Below, piece after piece: positions 18,100 through 27,972 of a DNA stretch of 64,000 nt (positions are counted from its first letter, which is position 1; each line of letters starts with the position of its first letter). This stretch comes from Flavobacterium petrolei (GTDB taxonomy: Bacteria; Bacteroidota; Bacteroidia; Flavobacteriales; Flavobacteriaceae): assembly GCF_003314435.2 (NCBI RefSeq), contig NZ_QNVY02000005.1, positions 124,001 to 188,000 of the forward strand. The letters are read 5' to 3'. The notes under the pieces are model-generated. The model ran no database searches, was not told the origin of the DNA, and saw only the letters and a program-made list of their open reading frames with translations. A program made the translations under genes and the position numbers.

Positions 18100-18241
18100 G
18101 GACCTATTCCAGCTTTCCACTACAAGATTTTCAGATCAATCTCTTTTTTCTAAGACAAAAAAGGAGCTTCCGCTGGTCGCTCTTTTATGCCAAGAAAAAA
18201 AGGAGATTGATCTGAAAAATGCTTTCCGTTTCACTCTGGGG
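18100..18241 (+). repeat. Dispersed intergenic repeat, copy 2, with long inverted arms
   Basis: Begins GACCTATTCCAGCTTTCCAC and contains TTTTCAGATCAATCTC (from 18129) whose complement GAGATTGATCTGAAAA lies at 18203-18218, enclosing GGAGCTTCCGCTGGTCGCTC. It fills most of the 327-base gap between ychF and the FMN reductase gene. The opening resembles copies at 5200 (minus) and 37644. Confidence 0.6.
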
Positions 18242-18361
18242 TAAAATCGATTTAGAAAGAAATGAAGTTACGTTTTCTTATCGTTTTTTAAATCTGCGAA
18301 TCAGTAGTTAATTATTTTGTTGCTATTTTATTTTTAGTACTTTTAATAAAAACTAATTGTC

Positions 18362-18886
18362 ATGAAAATAATCGCTTTTGGCGCAAGTCCCAGTAAAAAC
18401 TCTATCAATAAAAAATTAGCGACCTACGCAGCAACTCTTTTTGAAAATGCCGAAGTGGAGGTTCTGGATTTAAATGATTTTCAAATGCCGATTTTTACTG
18501 TTGATGTCGAGCCAGCAATAGGTCAGCACGAGCTGGCAAAAGCATTTCTGGCTAAAATTGCTACCGCTGATATTTTGGTAGTTTCAATGGCTGAAAATAA
18601 CGGAAATTATTCAGCAGCTTTCAAAAATATTTTTGATTGGTGCTCCAGAATTACAGGAAAAGTTTTTCAGGAAAAACCCATGTTATTAATGGCTACTTCT
18701 CCGGGGGCTAGAGGCGGTGCAAGTGTTTTGGAAATCGCTAAAAAAGCTTTTCCATTTTATGGTGGAAACGTAAAGGCTACTTTTTCACTTCCTAGTTTTG
18801 ATGCTAATTTTGATGTCGAAAAAGGAGAAATTAGTAGTGTAGAATTGCGAAAAAAACTTCAGAAATTAATCACAGATAATTTTTAA
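18362..18886 (+). CDS. NADPH-dependent FMN reductase-like flavoprotein
   Basis: 174 residues with a flavodoxin-like fold: the N-terminal phosphate-binding loop GASPSKNSINKKLA, the central MAENNGNYSAAFKNIFDW and SPGARGGASVLEIA. Family members reduce FMN or quinones with NAD(P)H. It lies 6 bases before pncB, so the two are co-transcribed; a link between NAD supply and flavin reduction is plausible but not proven. Confidence 0.88.
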   Translation: MKIIAFGASPSKNSINKKLATYAATLFENAEVEVLDLNDFQMPIFTVDVEPAIGQHELAKAFLAKIATADILVVSMAENNGNYSAAFKNIFDWCSRITGKVFQEKPMLLMATSPGARGGASVLEIAKKAFPFYGGNVKATFSLPSFDANFDVEKGEISSVELRKKLQKLITDNF

Positions 18887-18892
18887 CACGAT

Positions 18893-20071
18893 ATGATTTC
18901 AGTTCAATTGCATTCGATTTTAGATAATGATTTTTACAAATTTACGATGCAGCATGCTGTAATCAAACTTTTTCCAAAGGCTAAAGTTCAGTACGCATTC
19001 ATTAATCGTGGTAAACATCAATTTCCGTCTCATTTTGCTGAATTACTTCGTAAAGCAGTTGATGCAATGATTCATCTAAAATTGACAGTAGCCGAAAAGA
19101 GGTTTCTTGCCGATAATTGTCCCTATTTAGATCCTACCTATTTGGATTTTTTGCAAGGTTATCAATATGATCCTTCCGAAGTGTTAATTGAGCAGGAGGG
19201 AAGTGACTTGAAAGTGATCATTAAAGGGTATTGGTACCGTACAATACTTTGGGAAGTTCCCTTGATGGCTTTGATATCAGAACTTTTCTATAAGTCTCAA
19301 AATTTAATTCGTGTTAGTGATGAAGATGTTAAACGCATCACTAAAACAAAAATAGAGAATTACAATAGTTTGGGTGTTGTGATTTTAGAATTTGGAACTC
19401 GTCGCCGACATTCCTATAAAGTCCAAAGTTTAGTTAATGAAACATTAAATGTTTTTGGTGCAAATAGTTTTTTAGGAACAAGTAACGTGCATTTGGCAAT
19501 GTTGCAAAACCGAAAACCATCGGGAACGCATGCCCATGAATGGTTTATGTTTCATGCATCAGCATATGGGTTTAAAGTAGCCAATGCTATAAGTCTCGAG
19601 AATTGGACAAAAGTGTATCAAGGCGATTTGGGGATTGCATTAACGGATACGTACACAACCGAAGTCTTTTTTGAACAATTCAATAAAAAATATTCTAAAC
19701 TTTTTGATGGCGTTCGACACGATAGTGGCGATCCACTTGAGTTTGCAAAAAAAACGATCGCACATTACGAAAAAATGGGAATAGATCCAAAATCCAAAAT
19801 TATAGTTTTCTCTGATTCGTTAAATTATGAAAAAGTAAAAGTCATTGCTGATTATTGTCGAGGAAAAATTAAAATGTCATTTGGCATTGGAACAAACTTC
19901 AGTAATGACGTTGGTTTGCCTGCAATGAATATGGTAATTAAACTCACTGATGCCAAACCCGAAAATAGTCATTGGGAAGCTGTTGTGAAATTATCGGATG
20001 AAAAAAATAAACATACAGGAACCCCAAAAATGATTGCCTTAGCACAGCAAGTTTTAGGAATAGAATCCTAA
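18893..20071 (+). CDS. pncB: Nicotinate phosphoribosyltransferase
   Basis: 392 residues. Conserved regions of PncB are present: DNDFYKFTMQHAVI near the N-terminus, the EFGTRRRHSYKVQ segment with the phosphorylated histidine region, SNVHLAMLQNRKPSGTHAHEWFM and DTYTTEVFF, then VRHDSGDP and FGIGTNFSND. It converts nicotinate and PRPP to nicotinate mononucleotide in the Preiss-Handler NAD salvage route. Second gene of a two-gene unit with the FMN reductase. Confidence 0.95.
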   Translation: MISVQLHSILDNDFYKFTMQHAVIKLFPKAKVQYAFINRGKHQFPSHFAELLRKAVDAMIHLKLTVAEKRFLADNCPYLDPTYLDFLQGYQYDPSEVLIEQEGSDLKVIIKGYWYRTILWEVPLMALISELFYKSQNLIRVSDEDVKRITKTKIENYNSLGVVILEFGTRRRHSYKVQSLVNETLNVFGANSFLGTSNVHLAMLQNRKPSGTHAHEWFMFHASAYGFKVANAISLENWTKVYQGDLGIALTDTYTTEVFFEQFNKKYSKLFDGVRHDSGDPLEFAKKTIAHYEKMGIDPKSKIIVFSDSLNYEKVKVIADYCRGKIKMSFGIGTNFSNDVGLPAMNMVIKLTDAKPENSHWEAVVKLSDEKNKHTGTPKMIALAQQVLGIES

Positions 20072-20222
20072 AAGCAGTTGATTCTACAAAGACAAAATCA
20101 TTTTTTGTAATTTTGAAGCATAGCTCTTTTAAAATATATTGAGATATGCTATATTAGCAAACTCAAGGTCTAAGCTAAAGCTAAGGTCGAACAGAACCAA
20201 GTTAAAATCCAGAAAATTCACA

Positions 20223-22085
20223 ATGTCCGATCAAAATCAATATACCGAAGATAATATTCGGTCACTCGACTGGAAAGAACACATTCGCATGCGTCCCGGA
20301 ATGTACATCGGGAAATTGGGTGATGGCTCTTCTCCGGATGATGGTATTTATATTCTTCTAAAAGAGGTGCTCGATAACTGTATCGATGAATTTGTCATGG
20401 GTGCTGGTAAAACAATCGAGGTAACTATTAAGGATAAGACCGTTACTGTTCGAGATTATGGTCGTGGAATTCCATTAGGAAAAGTCATTGATGTCGTTTC
20501 TAAAATGAATACCGGTGGGAAATATGATTCTTTGGCATTTAAAAAATCCGTTGGTTTGAATGGAGTGGGGACAAAAGCCGTAAATGCTTTGTCTAATTAT
20601 TTTCGTGTAGAATCTGTTCGGGACGAGAAACAAAAAGCAGCAGAATTCTCCGCTGGAAACTTAGTTCTTGAAGAGGATATTATTGATACAACCAAACGCA
20701 AAGGAACTAAAGTAACTTTTATTCCGGATGAGGCCATTTTCAAAAATTATAAATTCCGCTACGAGTATATCATCAAAATGCTTAAAAATTATTGTTATTT
20801 AAACAATGGTTTGACAATCATTTTTAACGGAGAAAAATATTTTTCAGAGAATGGTCTTAAAGATTTATTAGAAGAAACCATTCACGCCGAAGATTTAGAA
20901 TATCCAATCATTCACTTGAAAGGCGACGATATCGAGATTGCTTTAACACACAGTAAAACGCAGTACAGCGAGGAATATCATTCCTTCGTAAATGGACAAA
21001 ATACCACACAAGGAGGAACGCACTTAGCGGCGTATCGTGAAGCAATTGTAAAAACCATTCGGGAGTTTTATAATAAAAGTTTCGAAGCTTCAGATGTTCG
21101 AAAATCGATTGTTACAGCGGTAAGTATTAAGGTGATGGAACCGGTTTTTGAATCGCAAACCAAAACTAAATTAGGCTCAACTGATATGGGTTCAGAGCCA
21201 GGAATGCCATCTGTGCGTACTTTTGTAAATGATTTCGTGAAAACGAAGTTAGATAATTATTTGCACAAAAACCCTGCAACTTCAGATGCATTATTACGCA
21301 AAATTCTTCAAGCCGAAAGAGAGCGTAAAGAATTATCTGGTATTAGAAAACTAGCCACTGATCGTGCCAAAAAAGCTAACCTACACAATAAGAAACTAAG
21401 AGATTGTCGTGCTCATCTTCCGGATACTAAAAATCCTAAAAATTTGGAAAGCACGCTTTTTATTACGGAGGGAGATTCGGCTTCGGGGTCGATTACCAAA
21501 TCACGTGATGTAAATACGCAAGCCGTTTTTAGTTTGCGTGGTAAGCCTTTGAATTCGTATGGAATGAGCAAGAAAATTGTTTATGAAAATGAAGAATTCA
21601 ATTTATTGCAAGCGGCTTTGGATATTGAAGACGGATTGGAAAAATTACGTTATAACAACATTGTAATTGCAACTGATGCCGATGTCGATGGAATGCACAT
21701 TCGATTGCTATTGATTACGTTCTTTCTGCAATTTTTCCCTGAATTGATAAAAGAAGGACATTTGTATATTTTGCAAACACCACTTTTCAGGGTTCGAAAT
21801 AAGAAAGAAACAATCTATTGCTATTCTGACGAGGAACGAAAAGCGGCAATCGAAAAATTAAAACCGAAACCAGAAATCACCCGATTTAAGGGATTGGGAG
21901 AAATTTCTCCGGATGAGTTCAAGAATTTTATTGGAGAAACCATTCGTCTTGATCCTATTATGATGGACAAAAATACTTCGATTGAACAATTGCTTTCTTT
22001 TTATATGGGAAAAAATACTCCGGACAGACAGGAATTTATCATCAAGAATTTGAAGGTGGAATTAGATGTAATTGAGAAAGTTTAA
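20223..22085 (+). CDS. parE: DNA topoisomerase IV subunit B
   Basis: 620 residues from the ATG at 20223 ([10 protein letters not shown]). A longer frame from 20139 adds 28 low-complexity basic residues and is unlikely. The GHKL ATPase domain has [16 protein letters not shown] and [14 protein letters not shown]; the TOPRIM domain has TEGDSASGS and the DADVDGMHI metal site; the C-terminus has [10 protein letters not shown]. With parC directly downstream (53 bases) it forms the topoisomerase IV pair that decatenates chromosomes. Confidence 0.93.
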   Translation: MSDQNQYTEDNIRSLDWKEHIRMRPGMYIGKLGDGSSPDDGIYILLKEVLDNCIDEFVMGAGKTIEVTIKDKTVTVRDYGRGIPLGKVIDVVSKMNTGGKYDSLAFKKSVGLNGVGTKAVNALSNYFRVESVRDEKQKAAEFSAGNLVLEEDIIDTTKRKGTKVTFIPDEAIFKNYKFRYEYIIKMLKNYCYLNNGLTIIFNGEKYFSENGLKDLLEETIHAEDLEYPIIHLKGDDIEIALTHSKTQYSEEYHSFVNGQNTTQGGTHLAAYREAIVKTIREFYNKSFEASDVRKSIVTAVSIKVMEPVFESQTKTKLGSTDMGSEPGMPSVRTFVNDFVKTKLDNYLHKNPATSDALLRKILQAERERKELSGIRKLATDRAKKANLHNKKLRDCRAHLPDTKNPKNLESTLFITEGDSASGSITKSRDVNTQAVFSLRGKPLNSYGMSKKIVYENEEFNLLQAALDIEDGLEKLRYNNIVIATDADVDGMHIRLLLITFFLQFFPELIKEGHLYILQTPLFRVRNKKETIYCYSDEERKAAIEKLKPKPEITRFKGLGEISPDEFKNFIGETIRLDPIMMDKNTSIEQLLSFYMGKNTPDRQEFIIKNLKVELDVIEKV

Positions 22086-22138
22086 AAAAACAGATTAAAG
22101 TTGATAGGAGGAATCCATATACAATTCATAGAAAATAA

Positions 22139-24793
22139 ATGGACGAAGAAGAAGAAAACATAATTCCAGAAGATCAAAACGAAGGTAAACAGTCTGAAGG
22201 ACAGCATTTTTACGATAATCAAGAAGACGGAAACGATACCATTACCAAAGTTACGGGAATGTATAAAGACTGGTTTCTGGATTATGCTTCGTATGTAATT
22301 TTGGAGCGTGCCGTTCCGGCGATTGAAGACGGTTTTAAACCTGTGCAACGTCGTATCATGCACTCTTTGAAAGAATTAGATGACGGTCGTTACAATAAAG
22401 TTGCCAATGTAGTTGGTCACACCATGCAGTATCATCCTCACGGAGATCAGAGTATTGGTGATGCGATGGTGCAAATTGGACAAAAAGAATTACTGATTGA
22501 CTGTCAGGGAAACTGGGGAAATATCCTAACAGGTGATGGTGCTGCGGCTTCTCGTTACATTGAAGCGCGTTTGTCTAAATTTGCTTTGGAAGTTATTTAC
22601 AGTCCAAAAATTACCGATTGGGGTGTTTCTTATGACGGAAGAAGAGCAGAACCGAACAATCTTCCAGTGAAGTTTCCGTTGCTTTTGGCACAAGGAGCCG
22701 AAGGTATTGCCGTAGGTCTTTCCACGAAAGTTTTACCTCATAATTTCAATGAATTAATCGATTCTTCGATAAAAATATTAAAAGGGAAGCCTTTTACACT
22801 GTATCCGGATTTCATGACGCAAGGTATTGCTGATGTGTCAAATTATAATGACGGATTGCGTGGCGGACGTGTTCGGGTTCGTGCCAAAATTGGTCAGTTG
22901 GACAAAAATACGTTGGTGATTACTCAAATTCCGTTTTCGACCAATACGACGACTTTGATTGACAGTATTTTGAAAGCGAATGAAAAAGGTAAAATCAAAA
23001 TCAAGAAAATTGAAGACAATACCGCGGCGGAGGTAGAGATATTAATTCACCTTTTTCCGGGTGTTTCTCCTGATAAAACCATTGATGCATTATTTGCTTT
23101 CACGGCTTGTGAAACTTCGGTGGCGCCGTTAGGTTGTGTGATAGAGGATAACAAACCACTTTTTATTGGTGTTTCTGAAATGTTGAAGATATCAACGAAC
23201 AGAACGGTTGAATTGCTGAAAAGTGAACTTGAAATTCAATTGAGTGAATTGGAGGAACAATGGCATTTTCTTTCTTTAGAGCGTATTTTTATCGAAAATA
23301 AAATCTATCGTGACATTGAAGAAATGACGACTCGTGAATCGGTAATTAAAGCTGTTGATGATGGTTTGAAACCACATACAAAACACTTAAAACGTGCGGT
23401 TACCGAAGAAGATATTCTACGTTTGTTAGATATCCGAATCATGCGTATTTCCAAATTTGACAGTAATAAAGCACAGGATAAAATTGAATCATTGGAAGGT
23501 GATATCGAGCAAGTAAAACACAATTTAGAACATCTGATTGATTTTGCAATTGCCTATTTTTCGAAGTTGAAAGAGAAGTACGGTAAAGGCCGTGAACGTC
23601 AGACAGAACTTCGAATTTTTGATGATATCGAAGCGACGAAAGTAGTTTTAAGAAATACTAAATTATACGTCAATAAGGAAGAAGGATTTGTAGGGACGAG
23701 CTTGAAAAAAGATGAATACGTGACGGATTGTTCGGATATTGATGATGTAATTGTTTTTCTGCGTGACGGAAAAATGATGATTACCAAAGTAGATGCCAAA
23801 ACTTTCGTGGGTAAAGACATAATTCATATTGCTATTTTTGACAAAAGCGATAAAAGAACGATTTATAACATGATATACCGTGATGGAAAATCGGGGCCTT
23901 CATACATAAAACGTTTCAATGTTTCTGGAGTTACCCGAGACAAAGCCTACGATTTAACCAATGAAACTGCTGGTTCTCAAGTATTGTATTTTTCTTGCAA
24001 TCCAAATGGTGAAGCAGAAGTAATTACAATATTATTACGCCAGATAGGAAGTGTCAAAAAATTAAAATTCGATATTGATTTTGCCAGTTTATCGATAAAA
24101 GGACGTGCTTCTAAAGGGAATTTAGTTACCAAATATCCAATCAAAAAAATAGAATTGAAGGAGAAAGGGATTTCTACTTTATTACCAAGAAAAGTTTGGT
24201 TTGATGATACTGTTCAACGATTGAATGTAGATGGAAGAGGAGAATTGTTGGGCGAATTCAGACCAAGTGATAAGATTTTAATCATCTCACAATCGGGGAA
24301 AGCGAAGGTAATTACACCGGAATTGTCTACGCATTTTGATGAAGATATGGTAGTTTTAGAAAAATGGATTCCAAAGAAACCAATATCAGCCATTTATTAT
24401 GATGGAGAAAAAGAGCGTTATTATATCAAACGTTTTTTAGTAGAAACGGAAAACAAAGAAGAAAGTTTCATCACGGAACATACTAATTCACATCTTGAAA
24501 TAGTCTCTACTGATTATCGTCCTGTAGCCGAATTAGTTTTTTCAAAAGTAAAAGGTGTTCAAAAAGAAAATATGACTGTGGACATTGAATCTTTTATTGC
24601 CTTGAAAGGATTTAAAGCGCAAGGAAATCAGTTAACTGCTGATAAGTTGAAGCAAGTTAATTTGATGGAACCCTTGCCTTATGAGCCACCTGCTGAGGTG
24701 ATTCCGGAAGTTGCAGAAAATCAAGAAATTGATGGTGATAGTGATGAAGTACAATTAGATGATGATGGACAAATAACATTAAGTTTAGACTAA
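22139..24793 (+). CDS. parC: DNA topoisomerase IV subunit A
   Basis: 884 residues. The breakage-reunion domain shows YASYVILERAVPAIEDGFKPVQRRI, HPHGDQSIGDAM and the catalytic tyrosine region AAASRYIEARL. The quinolone-determining region reads HGDQSIGD, with serine in the usual position. A coiled-coil tower (about 430-480) and a C-terminal pinwheel follow. The acidic N-terminal extension (MDEEEENIIPEDQ) and acidic C-terminal tail are unremarkable in this group. Pairs with ParE encoded upstream. Confidence 0.93.
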   Translation: MDEEEENIIPEDQNEGKQSEGQHFYDNQEDGNDTITKVTGMYKDWFLDYASYVILERAVPAIEDGFKPVQRRIMHSLKELDDGRYNKVANVVGHTMQYHPHGDQSIGDAMVQIGQKELLIDCQGNWGNILTGDGAAASRYIEARLSKFALEVIYSPKITDWGVSYDGRRAEPNNLPVKFPLLLAQGAEGIAVGLSTKVLPHNFNELIDSSIKILKGKPFTLYPDFMTQGIADVSNYNDGLRGGRVRVRAKIGQLDKNTLVITQIPFSTNTTTLIDSILKANEKGKIKIKKIEDNTAAEVEILIHLFPGVSPDKTIDALFAFTACETSVAPLGCVIEDNKPLFIGVSEMLKISTNRTVELLKSELEIQLSELEEQWHFLSLERIFIENKIYRDIEEMTTRESVIKAVDDGLKPHTKHLKRAVTEEDILRLLDIRIMRISKFDSNKAQDKIESLEGDIEQVKHNLEHLIDFAIAYFSKLKEKYGKGRERQTELRIFDDIEATKVVLRNTKLYVNKEEGFVGTSLKKDEYVTDCSDIDDVIVFLRDGKMMITKVDAKTFVGKDIIHIAIFDKSDKRTIYNMIYRDGKSGPSYIKRFNVSGVTRDKAYDLTNETAGSQVLYFSCNPNGEAEVITILLRQIGSVKKLKFDIDFASLSIKGRASKGNLVTKYPIKKIELKEKGISTLLPRKVWFDDTVQRLNVDGRGELLGEFRPSDKILIISQSGKAKVITPELSTHFDEDMVVLEKWIPKKPISAIYYDGEKERYYIKRFLVETENKEESFITEHTNSHLEIVSTDYRPVAELVFSKVKGVQKENMTVDIESFIALKGFKAQGNQLTADKLKQVNLMEPLPYEPPAEVIPEVAENQEIDGDSDEVQLDDDGQITLSLD

Positions 24794-24824
24794 AAAAAAA
24801 GCTTCCGTTTGAAAGCTTTTTTTA
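24792..24824. terminator. Bidirectional terminator after parC
   Basis: AAAAAAAGCTT (24794-24804) pairs with AAGCTTTTTTT (24813-24823) around an 8-base loop, with A and T runs on the two sides, between the convergent parC and terC-like genes. Confidence 0.75.
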
Positions 24825-24831
24825 TCGCAAT

Positions 24832-25605
24832 TTATTTTTTGTTTTTATTCATTTTCATATTTAGTACTTCAACAAGTAATGAAAATGAAATTGCGAAGTA
24901 TAAATATCCTTTTGGCACTGGTGTAACATGGCTACCAAAGATCAAAGCATTTGATAAATGAGCGCTTTCAGTAAGTAACATCATTCCAATTAGTATTAAA
25001 AATGATAATCCAAGTATCTGAATAGAAGGGTGTTTGTTTACGAAATTTCCAACAGGAACAGCAAATTGCATCATAACTAATACAGAAATAACTACGGCAG
25101 TTATCATAATGTATAAAGCACCTTCCACTCCGTTTGTCATACCCACCGCGGTAAGAATACTATCAAAAGAGAAAACTAAATCAATCATGATAATTTGTAA
25201 CAGTACGTTCTGGAATGATTTCGTTGCTGCTTTTCCTATTTCTTTTTCTTCATGTCCTTTTTCATCAACTTTCTCCCTGATTTCATTTGTACTTTTATAA
25301 ATTAAGAATAAGCCACCACCTAGTAATATAAGACTCTGACCGGTAATTCCAGCTGAAAACCAACTAAAATCAATATGAAACCAAGGTTCTTTCATTTGAA
25401 TCAATAAGTTGATACCAAACAAAAGTGCAATTCTCATGAACATGGCTAGGAACATTCCTATTTTAGTAGCTCTTTTACGTTGTTCTACGGGCAATTTCCC
25501 GGTAGCAATCGATATGAATATGATATTATCGATTCCCAATACAATCTCCAGAAATGTCAATGTTAAAAGGGCAATCCAGGCGTCGGGATTTAAAAATACT
25601 TCCAT
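24832..25605 (-). CDS. TerC family integral membrane protein
   Basis: 257 residues and about seven membrane helices. The family signature FLEIVLGIDNIIFISI occurs at residues 19-34 and a second acidic intramembrane motif, IDLVFSFDSILTAVGM, near 140-155; such paired acidic helices are typical of TerC/Alx-type metal exporters. Likely exports manganese or helps metalate secreted proteins in the inner membrane; the exact role here is inferred from the family. Confidence 0.9.
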   Translation of the reverse strand: MEVFLNPDAWIALLTLTFLEIVLGIDNIIFISIATGKLPVEQRKRATKIGMFLAMFMRIALLFGINLLIQMKEPWFHIDFSWFSAGITGQSLILLGGGLFLIYKSTNEIREKVDEKGHEEKEIGKAATKSFQNVLLQIIMIDLVFSFDSILTAVGMTNGVEGALYIMITAVVISVLVMMQFAVPVGNFVNKHPSIQILGLSFLILIGMMLLTESAHLSNALIFGSHVTPVPKGYLYFAISFSLLVEVLNMKMNKNKK

Positions 25606-25630
25606 TTTGTTCAGTTATAAATTATAATTC

Positions 25631-26005
25631 TTAATCGGCAATTTTGGTAACGGTTCCTTTTTGTTTGGCATCTGATCCAACCATTCCAAATTCAAAGGTA
25701 TACGAATTTTTTGAGGTTGTCAAAATTTTCATACCAATAGCTTTTTTCTCTGCCATATTTTTAGGATGAATTTTTTGTAATACATATTCACAATCATTTA
25801 CCCATCGAATTGCAGCGGTATCTGTTTTACCTTCGAAAGTTTCAATCTCGATAGTGTCATTGCGTTCAAAAAGCGTGGTTTTTTTCACACCGTCAACTTC
25901 ATATTCAAACTTGAATTTTCCAGTTTTGAAATCTTTGCAATTGCGCTCCGCATCATAACACGACATTAGAAGCAGTAGTGGGAGGAGTAATAGTATTTTT
26001 TTCAT
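25631..26005 (-). CDS. Small lipoprotein of unknown function
   Basis: 124 residues from ATG at 26005 (MKKILLLLPLLLLMSC), with the lipidated cysteine at residue 16. An upstream in-frame ATG at 26044 would place 13 extra residues before the signal sequence and is unlikely. The mature part is a small beta-rich domain (KFKFEYEVDGVKKTTLFERNDTIEIE, RWVNDCEYVLQKI, NSYTFEFGMVGSD). Homologues in Flavobacterium sometimes carry the label DNA topoisomerase IV, apparently an error inherited from the neighbouring parC; nothing here supports it. Located 26 bases upstream of the terC-like gene on the same strand. Confidence 0.82.
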   Translation of the reverse strand: MKKILLLLPLLLLMSCYDAERNCKDFKTGKFKFEYEVDGVKKTTLFERNDTIEIETFEGKTDTAAIRWVNDCEYVLQKIHPKNMAEKKAIGMKILTTSKNSYTFEFGMVGSDAKQKGTVTKIAD

Positions 26006-26084
26006 TAGTAAGAGGTTTATTTTTAATTTTATAAAGTAAATCAATTTTACTGATTCAATCGAAGGGTTGTAGTTAGAAATCTAA

Positions 26085-26657
26085 TTACACAATTTTAATA
26101 TCATATTTGTCCAAAAGTCCAATAATTCCTTGTGTTGAAAATTTTGCTTTTTTCATCGGATTGAATTCAGGATCAATTTTGAAATCAGTAGCTTTTGAAA
26201 AATCGGCTCCAGCTAATTGCGTATTATTGAAAATAGCACCATCTAAATTACTATTATCGAAAACAGCACTTGTAAGATTAGTTCCAATAAAGCTTACTTC
26301 TCGTAATGAACAGGAATTGAATTTTGTCTTTGGCATTTTTTTATTAGCAAACGAAGAATAATCCAAAACACATTCCTGAAAACTCACATTAAACAAGAAA
26401 TCATCACATTCCTCAAATTGAATTCCCAGTAATTTACAGTTTTTGAATTGTACACCTTTCAAGCTAGTCCCAGATAATTTAGTCATGGCCAAATTACAAT
26501 TCATGAACTCGCAATCCATAAATGTGCTATACGAGAAATCGCTATTTGATAAATCGCAATTCTTAAAAACGCAATCCTCAAATTCTCTATTGTTTACTTT
26601 TTTATCGACGTAAACGATTTTTTCAAATGTTTTTTGAACGTGAATTAAGTTTTCCAT
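26085..26657 (-). CDS. Pentapeptide repeat protein, Qnr-like
   Basis: 190 residues made almost entirely of pentapeptide repeats with central L or F (CDLSNSDF, CNLAMTKL, NLTSAVFDNSNLDGAIF, QLAGADFSKATDF), forming a right-handed quadrilateral beta helix. The C-terminus IIGLLDKYDIKIV resembles the C-terminal dimerisation helix of Qnr and MfpA, which mimic DNA and protect type II topoisomerases. The gene lies 1.3 kb from parC. Its start overlaps the stop of the preceding gene in TAATG, indicating translational coupling. A topoisomerase-related role is inference only. Confidence 0.88.
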   Translation of the reverse strand: MENLIHVQKTFEKIVYVDKKVNNREFEDCVFKNCDLSNSDFSYSTFMDCEFMNCNLAMTKLSGTSLKGVQFKNCKLLGIQFEECDDFLFNVSFQECVLDYSSFANKKMPKTKFNSCSLREVSFIGTNLTSAVFDNSNLDGAIFNNTQLAGADFSKATDFKIDPEFNPMKKAKFSTQGIIGLLDKYDIKIV

Positions 26658-26878
26658 TAGTCGTTAAATAAGCTTTTCATAATTGTTTTTAGCCCCAAAA
26701 ACATTAAATACATGGCAGCAATACAAGCAACAATTCCAATTGCTAAAACTAAATAATGCCACACATTTTGTTTGTTCATAAAGGCATTATATATTAAAGT
26801 AGGCCCAATGAAAATCAATGGTAAAGCTCCTGATAAATATTTGATTCCTTTAGATAATAGTTCTTTGTTGGTTGCCAT
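26657..26878 (-). CDS. DUF6095-like small membrane protein
   Basis: 73 residues with two membrane helices (GALPLIFIGPTLIYNAF and YLVLAIGIVACIAAMYLMFLGL) and short cytoplasmic ends. The pattern fits the Bacteroidetes family DUF6095. Overlaps the pentapeptide gene by one base (TAATG). Function unknown. Confidence 0.78.
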   Translation of the reverse strand: MATNKELLSKGIKYLSGALPLIFIGPTLIYNAFMNKQNVWHYLVLAIGIVACIAAMYLMFLGLKTIMKSLFND

Positions 26879-26943
26879 TGTTTAGTTTAAAGTTTAAGGT
26901 TCGAAGTTTTTGGATATTCTCAAAATATTTACCTGTAAGCTGT

Positions 26944-27759
26944 TTATTGAGCTGTAAAATTATCAACAGCTTTCCTTACGCTACCGTGCTTTTTTAATAA
27001 ATTAGCGGCTTGTTCATAGGAGACGGGAATTTCTTCCATAATCATTTTCACGCCGCGATCTACAAGTTTGCTGTTGCTGAGTTGCATATCGACCATTTTG
27101 TTGCCTTTCACTTTTCCCAGTTGAATCATTGTGGTAGTTGAGATCATGTTGAGTACCATTTTTTGTGCTGTTCCGGCTTTCATTCGGGAACTTCCCGTTA
27201 CAAATTCAGGTCCTACAATTACTTCAATAGGGAATTTTGCCGTTTGCGAAAGCGGACTTCCCACATTGCAAGAAATACTTCCTGTGGTAATATTATTTTC
27301 GTTACAAGCTTGTAATCCTCCAATAACGTAAGGTGTTGTTCCTGAAGCTGCAATACCAACCACGATATCATTTTTATTTATATCGAAAGCTTTCAAGTCA
27401 ATCCAGGCTTGAGTAGCGTTATCTTCGGCATTTTCTACGGCTTTGCGAATGGCAGTATCACCGCCAGCAATAATGCCAATTACTAAATCGAAAGTAACGC
27501 CAAAGGTTGGTGGACATTCAGAAGCATCTAGTATTCCAATACGTCCTGATGTTCCTGCGCCAATGTAGAATAATCGTCCGCCAAGTTTCATTTTAGCAAC
27601 GATTTCAGTTACTAAATTTTCTATTTGTGGCAATGCTTTTTCTACGGCAAGCGGAACGGTTTTGTCTTCCTGATTGATATTAGATAACAATTCTTGAACC
27701 GACATTGTTTCTAAATGTTCGTATTTTGAGGATTGTTCGGTAGTTTTTGTGAAGGTCAT
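26944..27759 (-). CDS. murQ: N-acetylmuramic acid 6-phosphate etherase
   Basis: 271 residues, SIS domain. The motifs YIGAGTSGRIGILDASECPPTFG, IAASGTTPYVIGGLQ and GSSRMKAGTAQKMVLNMIST are those of MurQ. It cleaves the lactyl ether of MurNAc-6-phosphate to GlcNAc-6-phosphate in peptidoglycan recycling. First gene of a likely transcript continuing through the DUF6095-like and pentapeptide genes. Confidence 0.94.
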   Translation of the reverse strand: MTFTKTTEQSSKYEHLETMSVQELLSNINQEDKTVPLAVEKALPQIENLVTEIVAKMKLGGRLFYIGAGTSGRIGILDASECPPTFGVTFDLVIGIIAGGDTAIRKAVENAEDNATQAWIDLKAFDINKNDIVVGIAASGTTPYVIGGLQACNENNITTGSISCNVGSPLSQTAKFPIEVIVGPEFVTGSSRMKAGTAQKMVLNMISTTTMIQLGKVKGNKMVDMQLSNSKLVDRGVKMIMEEIPVSYEQAANLLKKHGSVRKAVDNFTAQ

Positions 27760-27925
27760 TTTTCGTATAATTGGACAAGTCCAAAATTAACCTTTTTTAT
27801 CACAATCTCGAAATTTTCTATTTTTAGTTTTAGGATTTTCACTGTCTATTTTCTTTAAATTTGATATATGTTGATTTCCTTTTTTTAGTTTTTAATTTCT
27901 CATGTGGAGAAAGGGTATTGAATCT

Positions 27926-27954
27926 TTGTTAGATGAACTAAAATATTATATTTG
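27926..27954 (+). promoter_or_regulatory. Promoter of the AraC-type regulator gene
   Basis: TTG at 27926-27928 and TATATTTG at 27947-27954 are separated by 18 bases, a good match to the Bacteroidetes TTTG/TAnnTTTG promoter. It lies 18 bases before the start codon at 27973. Confidence 0.65.
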
Positions 27955-27972
27955 TTAAATATTAAAAAATAA

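Noticed and set aside
25631..26005. DNA topoisomerase IV label for the small lipoprotein
   Set aside because: A 124-residue lipoprotein with no topoisomerase motif; the label likely spread from the neighbouring parC.
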